Below, in pieces: positions 1-8,805 of a DNA stretch of 59,488 bases. The stretch spans positions 1-59,488 of the forward strand of contig CAMEPL010000005.1 in assembly GCA_945931665.1 (NCBI GenBank). The letters are read 5' to 3'. How positions within the stretch are numbered: the first letter of the stretch is position 1; every line of letters begins with the position of its first letter. Below the pieces are notes generated by a model. The model saw only the letters and a list, made by a program, of their open reading frames with translations. It was not told where the DNA came from and ran no database searches. A program made the translations under genes and the position numbers. Source of the DNA: an uncultured Clostridium sp. GTDB lineage: Bacteria > Bacillota > Clostridia > Peptostreptococcales > Peptostreptococcaceae.

Positions 1-203
1 TAGATCCATCACATGTACTTATGGCTTTAGGTTTACCACATGAATTAGCTCATGGATCTTTAAGACTTGTAGTTGGTGACTTTACAACTGAAGAAGATGT
101 AGACTATGTATTAGAAACATTACCACCAATAATAGCTAGACTTAGAGAATTATCTCCATTATATCAAACATATATAAAAGAACATCCAGAAGAAAAAAAA
201 TAA
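1..203 (+). CDS. iscS: Cysteine desulfurase, C-terminal end (5' partial)
   Basis: This is the last 67 codons of a gene that begins upstream of the window; the frame is open from position 3. The visible residues [20 protein letters not shown] and then [16 protein letters not shown] are the conserved tail of NifS/IscS-type, PLP-dependent cysteine desulfurases. These enzymes remove sulfur from cysteine as a persulfide for Fe-S clusters and thiolated tRNA. The active-site loop and the PLP lysine lie outside the window. An iscU-type scaffold gene follows after 155 bases that hold nothing else I recognise, and mnmA comes next, so this is most likely the IscS of an isc cluster. The paralogue name is not certain. 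Confidence 0.9.
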   Translation, partial: DPSHVLMALGLPHELAHGSLRLVVGDFTTEEDVDYVLETLPPIIARLRELSPLYQTYIKEHPEEKK

Positions 204-358
204 GTGATTAATGTATAGATATAATGGGTAAAAAATAAATATACAAAAGAAATAAATGACATTAAAATAAATACACAAAATAGGGTTTAAATTGAAATTA
301 ACTTATATTAACTCATAGATAAAAATAAAAAATTAGTAAAATTAGGAGGATTAAGATT

Positions 359-799
359 ATGCAATATAGTGATAAAGTAATGGACCATTTCTTACATCCA
401 AGAAATGTTGGAGAAATAGAAGATGCAAGTGGTGTAGGTGAAGTAGGAAACGCAAAATGTGGGGATATAATGAAAATATTCTTAGACGTAGAAGATGATA
501 TAATAAAAGACGTTAAATTCCAAACATTTGGATGCGGTTCTGCAATAGCTAGTTCATCAATGGCTACAGAACTTATAAAAGGTAAAAGTATACATGAAGC
601 TTTAGCTTTAACTAACAAAGCAGTAGCAGAAGCTTTAGATGGACTTCCACCAGTAAAAATGCACTGTTCAGTTTTAGCAGAACAAGCTATAAAAGCTGCA
701 CTTGTAGATTATGCTCAAAAAAATAACATAGATATACCAGAGTTAGAAGGATTTGAACCAGATCACGACCATGATCACGATGTAGAAGATGAAGACTAA
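359..799 (+). CDS. iscU: Fe-S cluster assembly scaffold IscU/NifU-like
   Basis: This 146-residue protein is the scaffold on which the neighbouring desulfurase builds Fe-S clusters. The three conserved cluster-ligand cysteines are visible at C34 (NAKCGD), C59 (FGCGSAIASSS) and C103 (MHCSVLAEQA). The rest matches the IscU/NifU N-terminal domain over its full length. The ATG at 359 follows AGGAGGA by about nine bases. The C-terminus is unusual: after about residue 134 it ends in an alternating Asp/His stretch (DHDHDHDVEDED) that canonical IscU lacks and that could bind metal. No NifU C-terminal domain is present. The gene ends 24 bases before a strong terminator, so it is probably co-transcribed with iscS and separate from mnmA. 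Confidence 0.95.
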   Translation: MQYSDKVMDHFLHPRNVGEIEDASGVGEVGNAKCGDIMKIFLDVEDDIIKDVKFQTFGCGSAIASSSMATELIKGKSIHEALALTNKAVAEALDGLPPVKMHCSVLAEQAIKAALVDYAQKNNIDIPELEGFEPDHDHDHDVEDED

Positions 800-822
800 A
801 AATTATTAAATTAAATATAAAG

Positions 823-857
823 AAAAAATCTTTGGGGAATTCTCAAAGATTTTTTTA
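823..857 (+). terminator. Rho-independent terminator after iscU
   Basis: An inverted repeat AATCTTTG...CAAAGATT with a short G-rich loop is followed by a run of seven T. It separates the isc genes from mnmA. Confidence 0.85.
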
Positions 858-912
858 TGTTTAAAACTTTTAAACTAAAAGTTTATAAAATCAAAATTTT
901 ATTATTTAATCC

Positions 913-941
913 TTTTAAAATTATTGCAAAATAGATATAAT
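913..941 (+). promoter_or_regulatory. Candidate promoter for mnmA
   Basis: A perfect -10 hexamer TATAAT lies at 936-941. A weak -35 (TTTTAA, 913-918) sits 17 bases upstream. It lies between the iscU terminator and the mnmA ribosome binding site. The -35 match is poor, so confidence is modest. Confidence 0.45.
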
Positions 942-965
942 ATAAAAACGAGGTGATAAACAAAT

Positions 966-2054
966 ATGAAAAAGAAAGTAATGATAGGTATGAGTGGTGG
1001 GGTAGACAGCTCTGTTGCAGCCTATTTATTAAAAGAACAAGGATATGATGTAATCGGCGTAACAATGAAGTTATGGCAAGATGATGAAGAGTACGATTTA
1101 ATAGAAAATGACGGTGGATGTTGCTCTTTAGAAGCTGTAGAAGATGCTAGAAGTGTAGCACAAAAGCTAGGCATACCGTTTTATGTATTAAATTTCAAAG
1201 AAGTATTTAAAGAGAAAGTAATCGATTATTTTATAGATGAATATATAAATGGTAGAACGCCAAATCCATGTATAGCATGTAATAAACATATAAAATTTGA
1301 TGATTTATATAGAAGAGCTAGACAAATAGGATGTGACTATGTAGCAACAGGTCATTATGCTAGAATAGAAAAAGACGAAGAAACAGGAAGATATCTTTTA
1401 ACAAAATCTGTTACAGATAAAAAAGATCAAACTTATGCACTATATAATATGACTCAAGACCAACTAGAACATACTTTACTACCAATAGGTGATTTCGAAA
1501 AAGAAAAAGTAAGAGAAATGGCAAAAGAGCTTGGATTAGTAGTTCATAATAAACCAGATAGTCAAGAGATATGTTTCGTAAAAGATAATGACTATGCAAA
1601 CTATGTAAAAAGACATTCAAATACAAGTATAAAAGAAGGTAATTTTGTAGATACTAAAGGTAATGTGTTAGGAAGACATAAAGGAATAGTAAACTACACT
1701 ATAGGACAACGTAAAGGTCTAGGTATAGCATTTGGAAAGCCTATGTTTGTAATAGATATAAATGCTAAAAACAACACTGTTATATTAGGTGATAATGAAG
1801 ATTTATTCCAACACAACTTAATAGCAAAAGACGTAAACTTTATATCAATTCCTGATATAAAAGAACCTATAAGAGTAAAGGCAAAAGTTAGATATGCAGC
1901 AAAACCAGCTGATGCTACAGTTTACAAAGTTGGAGAAGATAAAATAAAAATAGTATTCGATGAAGCTCAAAGAGCTATAACAAAAGGACAATCTGTTGTT
2001 ATGTATGACGGCGATAAAGTTGTCGGCGGTGGAATTATAGAAAGTAGTTTCTAA
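966..2054 (+). CDS. mnmA: tRNA-specific 2-thiouridylase MnmA
   Basis: This 362-residue enzyme puts sulfur on C2 of the wobble uridine (U34) of tRNAs for Lys, Glu and Gln, using ATP and persulfide sulfur ultimately from cysteine desulfurase. The PP-loop ATPase motif SGGVDSS is at residues 10-16. The two catalytic cysteines of the family are at C105 (NPCIACNK) and C203 (SQEICFV). The C-terminal beta-barrel region is present and the length is normal. The start has an AGGTGATAAACAAAT leader, a usable but not perfect ribosome site. Its position just after iscS-iscU fits the shared sulfur relay. Confidence 0.97.
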   Translation: MKKKVMIGMSGGVDSSVAAYLLKEQGYDVIGVTMKLWQDDEEYDLIENDGGCCSLEAVEDARSVAQKLGIPFYVLNFKEVFKEKVIDYFIDEYINGRTPNPCIACNKHIKFDDLYRRARQIGCDYVATGHYARIEKDEETGRYLLTKSVTDKKDQTYALYNMTQDQLEHTLLPIGDFEKEKVREMAKELGLVVHNKPDSQEICFVKDNDYANYVKRHSNTSIKEGNFVDTKGNVLGRHKGIVNYTIGQRKGLGIAFGKPMFVIDINAKNNTVILGDNEDLFQHNLIAKDVNFISIPDIKEPIRVKAKVRYAAKPADATVYKVGEDKIKIVFDEAQRAITKGQSVVMYDGDKVVGGGIIESSF

Positions 2055-2120
2055 TTTTAGTATAATTTCATAAGGATTTCTGACAAAATTATTAAGAAAA
2101 AGTTAAAAGCAAATTATTTA

Positions 2121-2149
2121 TTGACAAAATATGATTTATAATTTAAATT
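2121..2149 (+). promoter_or_regulatory. Candidate promoter for the alaS T-box transcript
   Basis: A perfect -35 TTGACA (2121-2126) is followed 17 bases later by a 4/6 -10 match, TAAATT (2144-2149). A transcript from here would begin just upstream of the T-box. A TATAAT at 2137-2142 is too close to this -35 to pair with it. Confidence 0.5.
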
Positions 2150-2179
2150 AGTATTAGTAATCAATAATATTAAAAATAC

Positions 2180-2418
2180 AGCGAAGAGAAGTAGTAAAAT
2201 ATTTATATGGCTTTACAGAGAAAAGGAAATGGTGAGAACCTTTAAGTACAGGATATTTGAAGCAGTCTTGGAGTAGCAATTCGGAGTTTAGTATGAATTG
2301 CCGGTAGTTACGTTATAGCTAAGGTTTTCCGAAGAGACCACGTTTTTAGTGGTAATTAGGGTGGTACCGCGAATATACCTCGCCCCTATAAGTTGTTTAT
2401 AGGCGCGAGGTTTTTTTA
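2180..2418 (+). ncRNA. T-box riboswitch, alanine-specific
   Basis: The leader of alaS has the T-box elements in order. A GA-rich AGAAGTAGTA motif is near 2186-2196. A long Stem I carries the specifier loop context TGAA-GCA-GTC, placing the Ala codon GCA at 2262-2264. The T-box/antiterminator core AGGGTGGTACCGCG is at 2358-2371. A terminator hairpin with a T run is at 2378-2418. Uncharged tRNA-Ala should pair with the specifier and with the T-box bulge, stabilise the antiterminator and allow transcription of alaS. The specifier and the downstream gene agree. Confidence 0.95.
2378..2418 (+). terminator. T-box intrinsic terminator
   Basis: CCTCGCcCCTATAA pairs with TTATAGGcGCGAGG across a short loop, followed by seven T. 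This is the alternative to the antiterminator of the T-box ahead of alaS. Confidence 0.92.
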
Positions 2419-2458
2419 TTGAAAATAATATATTTAAAATTTTAGGAGGTAATGCAAT

Positions 2459-5098
2459 ATGAAAAAAATGGGTTGCAATGAGATTAGAAAATCTTTTACA
2501 GATTTCTTTGAATCTAAAGGACATTATATAGGGAAGAGTTCTTCCTTAATACCAAAAAACGATAAGAGTTTATTATTAATAAACTCAGGAATGGCTCCAC
2601 TTAAAAATTATTTCTCAGGAGTTGAAGTTCCACCAAAAAATAGAATGAGTACAGTTCAAAAATGTATAAGAACGGGTGATATAGAAAACGTAGGTAAAAC
2701 TGCAAGACACGGTACATTCTTTGAAATGATGGGGAACTTCTCATTTGGAGATTATTTCAAAGAAGACGCTATAAAATGGGCTTGGGAATTTGTAACTAAA
2801 CATTTAGAAATACCAGAAGAAAAAATATGGGCTACAGTTTATTTAAATGACGATGAAGCTCGTGATTTATGGTTAAAATATTCAAGTATACCAGAAGAAA
2901 GAATAGTTAGATTAGGAAAAGACGATAACTTCTGGGAAATAGGTTTAGGACCATGTGGACCTTGTTCAGAATTATACTATGACAGAGGTGAAGAATATGG
3001 ATGTGACAATCCAGATTGTAAACCAGGATGTGACTGTGATAGATACTTAGAGTTCTGGAACTTAGTTTTCACTCAATTTGATAGACAAGAAGATGGAAGT
3101 TATCCAGAACTTGCTCATAAAAATATAGATACTGGTATGGGACTTGAAAGAATAGGTTGTATAATGCAAGATGTTGACAATATATTCGAAGTTGATACTA
3201 TAAGAGCTATAATAGATGAGATAGAAAAAATATCAGGTGTGAAATACGGTTCAGATGCTAAAAGTGATGTATCAATAAGAATAATAACTGACCACATAAG
3301 AGCAACAAGCTTTATGATAGCTGACGGAATACTTCCTTCAAACGAAGGACGTGGATATGTTCTTAGAAGATTATTAAGAAGAGCTGCTAGACACGGTAAA
3401 TTATTAGGAATAAAAGAAGATTACTTATATAACTTATTTGATGTAGTTAAACAAGTTAGTGGAGAAGCTTATCCAGAACTTATTGAAAAAGAAGGTTACA
3501 TCAAAAAAGTAATAAAAATAGAAGAAGAGAAATTTAATGAAACTATAGATCAAGGTAGTGAAATATTAAACGGATATATAGAAGAGTTAAAAGCAAATAA
3601 CGAAAGTATATTAGCTGGAGAAAAAGTATTCAAACTATACGATACTTATGGATTCCCAATGGATTTAACTCAAGAAATACTAGAAGAAGTTGGATTTGAT
3701 TTAGATGAAGAAGGATTCAACGCAGAAATGGACAAACAAAGAGAAAGAGCTAGAAGTGCAAGAGGAAATATGGAAGGTGAAAGCTGGAAAGAAGACCCAC
3801 TTTCTACATTAGATTCTTCAGTAGCATCTACTTTTGAAGGATACAAACACTTATCTACTACAGGAGTTGTAACTGCTATAGTTAAAGGTGACGAAATAGT
3901 AGATTCTATAACTGAAGGTGACGAAGCAGTAATAGTACTTGATAGAACTACTTTCTATGCAGAAGGTGGGGGTCAAGTAGGTGACTCTGGTATATTAGAA
4001 AATGAAAATGCAGTATTTGAGGTAATAACTACTAAAAAAGGTGCAAATAATACAATAAAACACATAGGTATTGTGAAAAAAGGTAGCATAAATACTAAAG
4101 ATGAATTAAAATCATTAGTAAATAGAGAAATAAGAATGGCATCAGCTAGAAACCATTCAGCTACACATTTATTACACAAAGCTTTAAAAGAAACGTTAGG
4201 GGAACATGTTAACCAAGCTGGTTCATTAGTAACTCCAGACAGATTAAGATTCGATATAACTCACTTTGAGCCAATATCAAAAGAAGAGCTAGACATAATA
4301 GAAAGAAAAGTAAATGACGTTATTTTACAATCTCTTGATATAGAATGTGAAGTTATGGGCATAAATGAAGCTAAAGAAAAAGGGGCAATGGCTTTATTTG
4401 GTGAAAAATATGGAAATGAAGTAAGAGTTGTATCTATGGGAGATTATTCTATAGAACTTTGTGGAGGTACTCACTTAACAAACACTTCTCAAGTAGGATT
4501 ATTTAAAATATTATCTGAAGGTGGAGTAGCAGCTGGAGTAAGAAGAATAGAAGCTATTACAGGAAGAAGCGTGTACGAATACTTAAATTCAAGAGATGAA
4601 TTAATCGAAGAAGCTTGTTCTGCTTTAAAAACTAAAGAAGACAATTTAGTAAATAGAGCACATGCTATAGTAGAAGAAAATAAATCTCTAGCAAAAGAAC
4701 TTCACGATGTAAAAGCAAAAATGAGTTTACAATCAGCTGATAAACTTATGGATTCAAAAGTTGAAATCAATGGGGTAAGCTTACTTACTGCAAAATTTGA
4801 AGATATGGATATGAATTCATTAAAAGAAATGGCAGATAATTTAAGAGATAAATTACAAAGTGGTGTAGTAGCTATCTCTAATGTCAGTGATTCTAAAGTA
4901 AACTTCGTAGTTACAGCAACTAAAGACGTTGTAGACAGAGGAATCCACAGTGGAAACATAGTAAAAGAAATCGCAAAAATTGCAGGCGGTAAAGGTGGCG
5001 GAAGACCTAACATGGCTCAAGCTGGAGCAACTGACGCTACAAAAATAGATGAAGCTCTAAGCTATGCTTGTGAGGTTATTAAAAGCCAAATAAAATAA
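2459..5098 (+). CDS. alaS: Alanine-tRNA ligase
   Basis: This 879-residue class II synthetase charges tRNA-Ala in the cytoplasm and removes mischarged Ser or Gly. The N-terminal catalytic core starts with MKKMGCNEIRKSFTDFFESK and includes the GMAPLKNYFSG region. The editing domain carries the zinc-type motifs HSATH (about residues 565-569) and CGGTH (about 667-671). The C-terminal oligomerisation/DHHA1 region ends with GGKGGGRPNMAQAG. The ATG has a perfect AGGAGGT eight bases upstream. Length and domain order are normal, and expression is set by the T-box ahead of it. Confidence 0.98.
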   Translation: MKKMGCNEIRKSFTDFFESKGHYIGKSSSLIPKNDKSLLLINSGMAPLKNYFSGVEVPPKNRMSTVQKCIRTGDIENVGKTARHGTFFEMMGNFSFGDYFKEDAIKWAWEFVTKHLEIPEEKIWATVYLNDDEARDLWLKYSSIPEERIVRLGKDDNFWEIGLGPCGPCSELYYDRGEEYGCDNPDCKPGCDCDRYLEFWNLVFTQFDRQEDGSYPELAHKNIDTGMGLERIGCIMQDVDNIFEVDTIRAIIDEIEKISGVKYGSDAKSDVSIRIITDHIRATSFMIADGILPSNEGRGYVLRRLLRRAARHGKLLGIKEDYLYNLFDVVKQVSGEAYPELIEKEGYIKKVIKIEEEKFNETIDQGSEILNGYIEELKANNESILAGEKVFKLYDTYGFPMDLTQEILEEVGFDLDEEGFNAEMDKQRERARSARGNMEGESWKEDPLSTLDSSVASTFEGYKHLSTTGVVTAIVKGDEIVDSITEGDEAVIVLDRTTFYAEGGGQVGDSGILENENAVFEVITTKKGANNTIKHIGIVKKGSINTKDELKSLVNREIRMASARNHSATHLLHKALKETLGEHVNQAGSLVTPDRLRFDITHFEPISKEELDIIERKVNDVILQSLDIECEVMGINEAKEKGAMALFGEKYGNEVRVVSMGDYSIELCGGTHLTNTSQVGLFKILSEGGVAAGVRRIEAITGRSVYEYLNSRDELIEEACSALKTKEDNLVNRAHAIVEENKSLAKELHDVKAKMSLQSADKLMDSKVEINGVSLLTAKFEDMDMNSLKEMADNLRDKLQSGVVAISNVSDSKVNFVVTATKDVVDRGIHSGNIVKEIAKIAGGKGGGRPNMAQAGATDATKIDEALSYACEVIKSQIK

Positions 5099-5112
5099 TA
5101 GTCTATAAATCA

Positions 5113-5152
5113 CCAAAAGCTCTTATATATTTTGAGCTTTTGGGGATTTTAA
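5113..5152 (+). terminator. Hairpin after alaS, possible weak terminator
   Basis: CCAAAAGCTC and GAGCTTTTGG form a perfect 10-bp stem. Only four T follow, after GGGA, so it may be a weak terminator or a processing/stability hairpin that still lets transcription reach ireB. Confidence 0.5.
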
Positions 5153-5171
5153 CTAATGGAGGGCTTTAAGT

Positions 5172-5432
5172 ATGGATAGAAATTTAGATTACACAATGAA
5201 ATTTGAAGGAATGTCAGAAGAAAAACTAAGTATAAAAGAAACTCTAGAATATGTTTATGAAGCATTAGAAGAAAAGAAACGATATGATCCTATAGACCAA
5301 ATTATAGGGTATATACTTTCTGGAGATTCAAGTTATATAACAAGCAATAGAAATGCAAGAAGTATAATTAAAAAATACGAAAGAGATGAATTACTAAAAG
5401 AGCTATTAAAAAGCTATCTATCAAAAGAATAG
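5172..5432 (+). CDS. ireB: IreB family regulatory phosphoprotein (UPF0297)
   Basis: This small 86-residue protein has the family pattern: an N-terminal MKF segment after a Thr (T8, equivalent to a phosphorylated Thr of enterococcal IreB), then ETLEYVYEALEEK, the core DPIDQIIGYILSGDSSYI, and YERDELLKELLKSYL at the end. In Enterococcus faecalis, IreB is a substrate of the Ser/Thr kinase IreK and limits cephalosporin resistance. The same role here is inferred from family membership. The ireB/ruvX/DUF1292 order (yrzL-yrqF-yrzB in Bacillus) is conserved, but here a large membrane protein gene is inserted between ireB and ruvX. An AGGG-type ribosome site precedes ATG 5172. Confidence 0.9.
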   Translation: MDRNLDYTMKFEGMSEEKLSIKETLEYVYEALEEKKRYDPIDQIIGYILSGDSSYITSNRNARSIIKKYERDELLKELLKSYLSKE

Positions 5433-5474
5433 AGTAGCTTGCCTTACATGGTAAAATAGAAAGAGGTAGACTTA

Positions 5475-7670
5475 ATGAAGAAAAAATTAATATCACTTTT
5501 ATTATCACTTATGGTAATTTTAAGTTTTTCTATGTCTAATATATATGCAGATTCAAATTCAAATGGGAAAATAATATATATTAGTGTAAATAGAACAAGC
5601 TTAGAACACTTACTTGAGATACCTATAATAAAAGAAAAAACATCAGATAGTGGTTATATTGCCCTTATGACTACACGAGGTGATGGATCAAATACAGATC
5701 AGAAATCTTTTGCAAGTATAGGTTCAGGTGTAAGAGCCAATGTTTTAGATCAAGATTATACAATATTTGAATCTTTAGACAAAGATGGACAGGCTCAATT
5801 TAAAGCTGTAACAGGTGTAAAACCATGGGCTATTAATAATCTAAGAATAAATAGAGATTTAAATCAAAATATTGATTATGGAGGTTACGGTGCAACATTG
5901 GGGGCATTGGGAACAACATTAAATGAAAATGGTTTAAAAGTTGCATTACTTGGAAATAGTGATATAATCAAAAATAGCGAGCTTAAAAAAATAAGAAATT
6001 TAGCTTTGACATGTATGGACAAATACGGAAGAGTTGAATCAGGGAATGTCGATGACATAAACAAAAATGATAATGCTATGCCATATGGTATTTCAACTGA
6101 CTATGAAAAACTAAAAACAGAAACAAAGAAATATTATGAGAGTAATGATATTACTTTTGTTGAACTTGGAGATACATATAGATTAGATGAATTTAGAAAA
6201 AATCTAAATGAAAATACTTATGCATCTATGAAAAATAGAATATATCAAAGAGTTAATGATTACTTAAAAGAAGTTTTTGATATGGTTGGAGAAAATGACA
6301 CTATATATATAGTAAGTGAATTCCAAAGCAATCTAGATAATTTAAATAAAAGAAGACTAGCTCCACTTATAAAATTTACAAAAGATGGATATGGTCTACT
6401 AGAGTCAGCTACAACTAGAAATAGCGGTATAGTGAGTAATATCGATATTGGTGTAGATATATTAAATGAATTTGGACTAAAAAATGAATTAATGATAGGT
6501 AAATCATTTAAAACTGTACAAGCTGAAAATGGAATTGAAAAACTTTTAAATGATTTTAAAAGAATTGTATCAATAAATAGTATAAGAGCATCAGTTGTAA
6601 ATACTTATGTAGGAATAGTATCTGCATCATGGGTTATAGCAATGATAGCACTACTATTTAAAAATAAAATACCTAAAAAAGAAAAAGGATTAGGTAGAGA
6701 TCAAATATTTAAAATTTTAAAAGAATTTATCAAATTGGGGCTTATAATGCCGTTGGCATTTTTAACAGCACCAATATTCCAATTTAAAACTCAAACAGGA
6801 TTAGTTGCAGGAGTATTAATTGCAACAATAATATATTATTTAATAGGTTCTAAGCTATTTAAAAATGATGACATCAAACAAATGGGATTCTATGCGCTTT
6901 TAACAATAGGATTAATTATAGTTGACTGCGTAATTGGTACTCCTCTTATGAAGACTAACATAATGAGTTATGATGCTATAAATGGAGCAAGATATTACGG
7001 TGTCGGTAATGAATATGAAGGTGTTACTATTGCAAGTGCAGTATTTGCATTAGCAGTTTTATTAAATTATAAAAAGATACCAAAATGGCTAGTAGTTATA
7101 CTATCTTTAGTTATATTAGTTACTAGTGCGATGCCTTCGATGGGGGCTAACGTTGGTGGAGCTATCTCAGAATGTGTAGCTTATTTACTATTTATACTAC
7201 TTATATTTGATATAAAATTAGATTTAAAGAAAATAATAATGATTGGAGTTGCTACAGTATTACTTGTTGTAGCATTTGCAGGATTAGACTTCTTAATGGG
7301 AACAGAATCTCATTTAGCAGTATTTACCAACCAGATAATACAAGAAGGACCAGGAGCAATAATAAATACATTTGGAAGAAAGATACAAATGAATATGAAA
7401 TTAGCTAAGTCTAGTGTATGGGTTAATATTCTAATTGTAAGTATAGTTATAATTGGAGCACTTATATTTAAGCCATCTGGACAGTTCAAAAAAATTCATG
7501 ATAAATATCCTATGATATTTAAAGGATTTATGGCTTCTTTCGTAGGATGTATTGTTACATTATTAGTAAACGATTCAGGTATAGTTGCTGCATCTACAGC
7601 AGCAATTTATATACTAATACCGCTTATAATAATAAGTATTAATATGAGCTTAGATAAAGATACAGAATAA
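5475..7670 (+). CDS. Membrane protein with alkaline-phosphatase-like extracellular domain, function unknown
   Basis: This 731-residue protein has a signal peptide (about residues 1-25), a domain of about 340 residues that should lie outside the membrane, and then roughly ten hydrophobic helices from about residue 370 to the end. The soluble part ends in ATTRNSGIVSNIDIGVDIL, a pattern resembling the C-terminal part of alkaline-phosphatase/phosphoglyceromutase-fold proteins. The membrane part has conserved-looking polar motifs: RYYGVGNEYEGV, MPSMGANVGGAIS and NDSGIVAASTAA. I recall similar unnamed proteins in other Firmicutes but no known function. It sits between ireB and ruvX, after a ribosome site GAGGTAG, and ends at a strong terminator. 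A cell-envelope role is only a guess. Confidence 0.75.
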   Translation: MKKKLISLLLSLMVILSFSMSNIYADSNSNGKIIYISVNRTSLEHLLEIPIIKEKTSDSGYIALMTTRGDGSNTDQKSFASIGSGVRANVLDQDYTIFESLDKDGQAQFKAVTGVKPWAINNLRINRDLNQNIDYGGYGATLGALGTTLNENGLKVALLGNSDIIKNSELKKIRNLALTCMDKYGRVESGNVDDINKNDNAMPYGISTDYEKLKTETKKYYESNDITFVELGDTYRLDEFRKNLNENTYASMKNRIYQRVNDYLKEVFDMVGENDTIYIVSEFQSNLDNLNKRRLAPLIKFTKDGYGLLESATTRNSGIVSNIDIGVDILNEFGLKNELMIGKSFKTVQAENGIEKLLNDFKRIVSINSIRASVVNTYVGIVSASWVIAMIALLFKNKIPKKEKGLGRDQIFKILKEFIKLGLIMPLAFLTAPIFQFKTQTGLVAGVLIATIIYYLIGSKLFKNDDIKQMGFYALLTIGLIIVDCVIGTPLMKTNIMSYDAINGARYYGVGNEYEGVTIASAVFALAVLLNYKKIPKWLVVILSLVILVTSAMPSMGANVGGAISECVAYLLFILLIFDIKLDLKKIIMIGVATVLLVVAFAGLDFLMGTESHLAVFTNQIIQEGPGAIINTFGRKIQMNMKLAKSSVWVNILIVSIVIIGALIFKPSGQFKKIHDKYPMIFKGFMASFVGCIVTLLVNDSGIVAASTAAIYILIPLIIISINMSLDKDTE

Positions 7671-7685
7671 ATTTTTCTGAAAATC

Positions 7686-7720
7686 AAAAATTAGTCAGGA
7701 TTAACCTGGCTAATTTTTTT
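7686..7720 (+). terminator. Rho-independent terminator
   Basis: AAAATTAGTCAGG pairs with CCTGGCTAATTTTT around a five-base loop, ending in seven T. It closes the ireB/membrane-protein unit. Confidence 0.9.
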
Positions 7721-7786
7721 AAGATAAGATAAAATAAAAAATATAAAATTTTATATATGAATAATTAATTTATAAAGGAGCACAAT

Positions 7787-8212
7787 ATGTTAGATGGTAG
7801 AATAATGGGCCTAGATATAGGTGACAAGACTATAGGTGTTGCTGTAAGCGATATAATGGGTATAACAGCACAGGGAGTAAAAACTATAAGAAGAGAATCT
7901 AAGAAAAAAGATATAGAAGAATTAAAAAATATAATAAAAGAAAGACAAGTAAACAAAATTGTATCAGGACTTCCTAAAAATATGAATGGAACTTTAGGCC
8001 CACAAGGAGAAAAAGTTATAAAGTTCTGTGATTTAATAAAAGAAGAAACTGGACTAGAAATTGATTTTTGGGATGAAAGATTGACTACAGTTGCAGCAGA
8101 AAGATCGCTTATAGAAGGTGATGTAAGTCGTAAAAAAAGAAAAAAAGTGATAGATATGTTAGCAGCAGTAATAATATTACAAGGTTATTTAGATAGTAAG
8201 TCAAAATTTTAA
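7787..8212 (+). CDS. ruvX: Putative pre-16S rRNA nuclease / Holliday junction resolvase RuvX (YqgF)
   Basis: This 141-residue RNase H-fold protein begins [22 protein letters not shown], with the first catalytic Asp at D10. It also shows [17 protein letters not shown] and a C-terminal Asp in [14 protein letters not shown]. The family matures the 5' end of 16S rRNA in E. coli and has been assigned Holliday junction resolvase activity in other bacteria. The start has AAGGAG seven bases upstream. Size is typical. Confidence 0.93.
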   Translation: MLDGRIMGLDIGDKTIGVAVSDIMGITAQGVKTIRRESKKKDIEELKNIIKERQVNKIVSGLPKNMNGTLGPQGEKVIKFCDLIKEETGLEIDFWDERLTTVAAERSLIEGDVSRKKRKKVIDMLAAVIILQGYLDSKSKF

Positions 8213-8245
8213 ATTAAATTAAATAAAATATGTTAAAATTTCTAT

Positions 8246-8271
8246 TTATGATATATAATTATATATCATAA
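8246..8271. repeat. 26-bp perfect AT palindrome between ruvX and the DUF1292 gene
   Basis: The 13-base arm TTATGATATATAA is followed directly by its reverse complement with no loop. It may be a regulator site or a hairpin, or simply AT-rich sequence. It lies 55 bases before the next start codon. Confidence 0.6.
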
Positions 8272-8325
8272 TAAAAAATGAAATAAAAATTATATTAATA
8301 AATTTATTGATAAAAGGAGAAAAAC

Positions 8326-8607
8326 ATGAACGAAAATATAATAACATTATTAGATGAAGATGGACAAGAGGTTCAATTTGAAGTATGCTTAACTTTAGAA
8401 GCAGAAGGTAAAGAATATGCTATATTATTACCTTTAGATGAAGAGGCTTATGACGATGATGAAGATGTAGCATTAGTATTTAGAATTGATTCTGATGAAA
8501 ATGGAGAAATATTAGTTCCATTAGAAGATGAAGAGGAATATCAAATAGTTGTTGATGTATATAATACATTAATGGATGAAGAAGGATTAAATGACGAACA
8601 ATTTTAA
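8326..8607 (+). CDS. DUF1292 family protein (YrzB-like)
   Basis: This 93-residue, strongly acidic protein has the DUF1292 pattern: NIITLLDEDGQEVQFEVCL, then an EYAILLPLDEE segment, and a C-terminal YNTLMDEE. The family is widespread in Firmicutes, usually next to ireB and ruvX as here. Its biochemical role is unknown. AAAGGAG lies seven bases before ATG 8326, and a terminator follows at once. Confidence 0.9.
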   Translation: MNENIITLLDEDGQEVQFEVCLTLEAEGKEYAILLPLDEEAYDDDEDVALVFRIDSDENGEILVPLEDEEEYQIVVDVYNTLMDEEGLNDEQF

Positions 8608-8618
8608 TTGAGAATTAA

Positions 8619-8653
8619 TAAAAAATAGGGGGCTTATGCCTCCTATTTTTTAT
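8619..8653 (+). terminator. Rho-independent terminator after the DUF1292 gene
   Basis: AAAAATAGGGGG and CCTCCTATTTTT pair around a short loop, with a T-rich tail. Confidence 0.88.
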
Positions 8654-8739
8654 TTTATATAAAAGTTAAGATTAAAAATATATACATCTTAAATTATTGA
8701 AACTACTTGGTTTGGTAAATTTTATAATCAAAAGACAAG

Positions 8740-8768
8740 TTGACAAAATAAATAAAATATCGTAAAAT
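8740..8768 (+). promoter_or_regulatory. Promoter for fur
   Basis: TTGACA (8740-8745), a 17-base spacer and TAAAAT (8763-8768) make a near-consensus sigma-A promoter about 38 bases before the fur start. I see no clear Fur box over it. Confidence 0.75.
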
Positions 8769-8805
8769 ATTTACAATATATTATCAGTTGAAAATAGGTG
8801 AGTTT

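Noticed and set aside
4702-5013. 103-codon open frame on the minus strand inside alaS
   Set aside because: It lies wholly inside a certain gene, has no ribosome site and has no recognisable protein features. Many similar antisense frames across the window were dropped for the same reason.
8788-8805. TTG start for fur
   Set aside because: The ribosome site AGGTGAG lies after this TTG and in front of ATG 8806.
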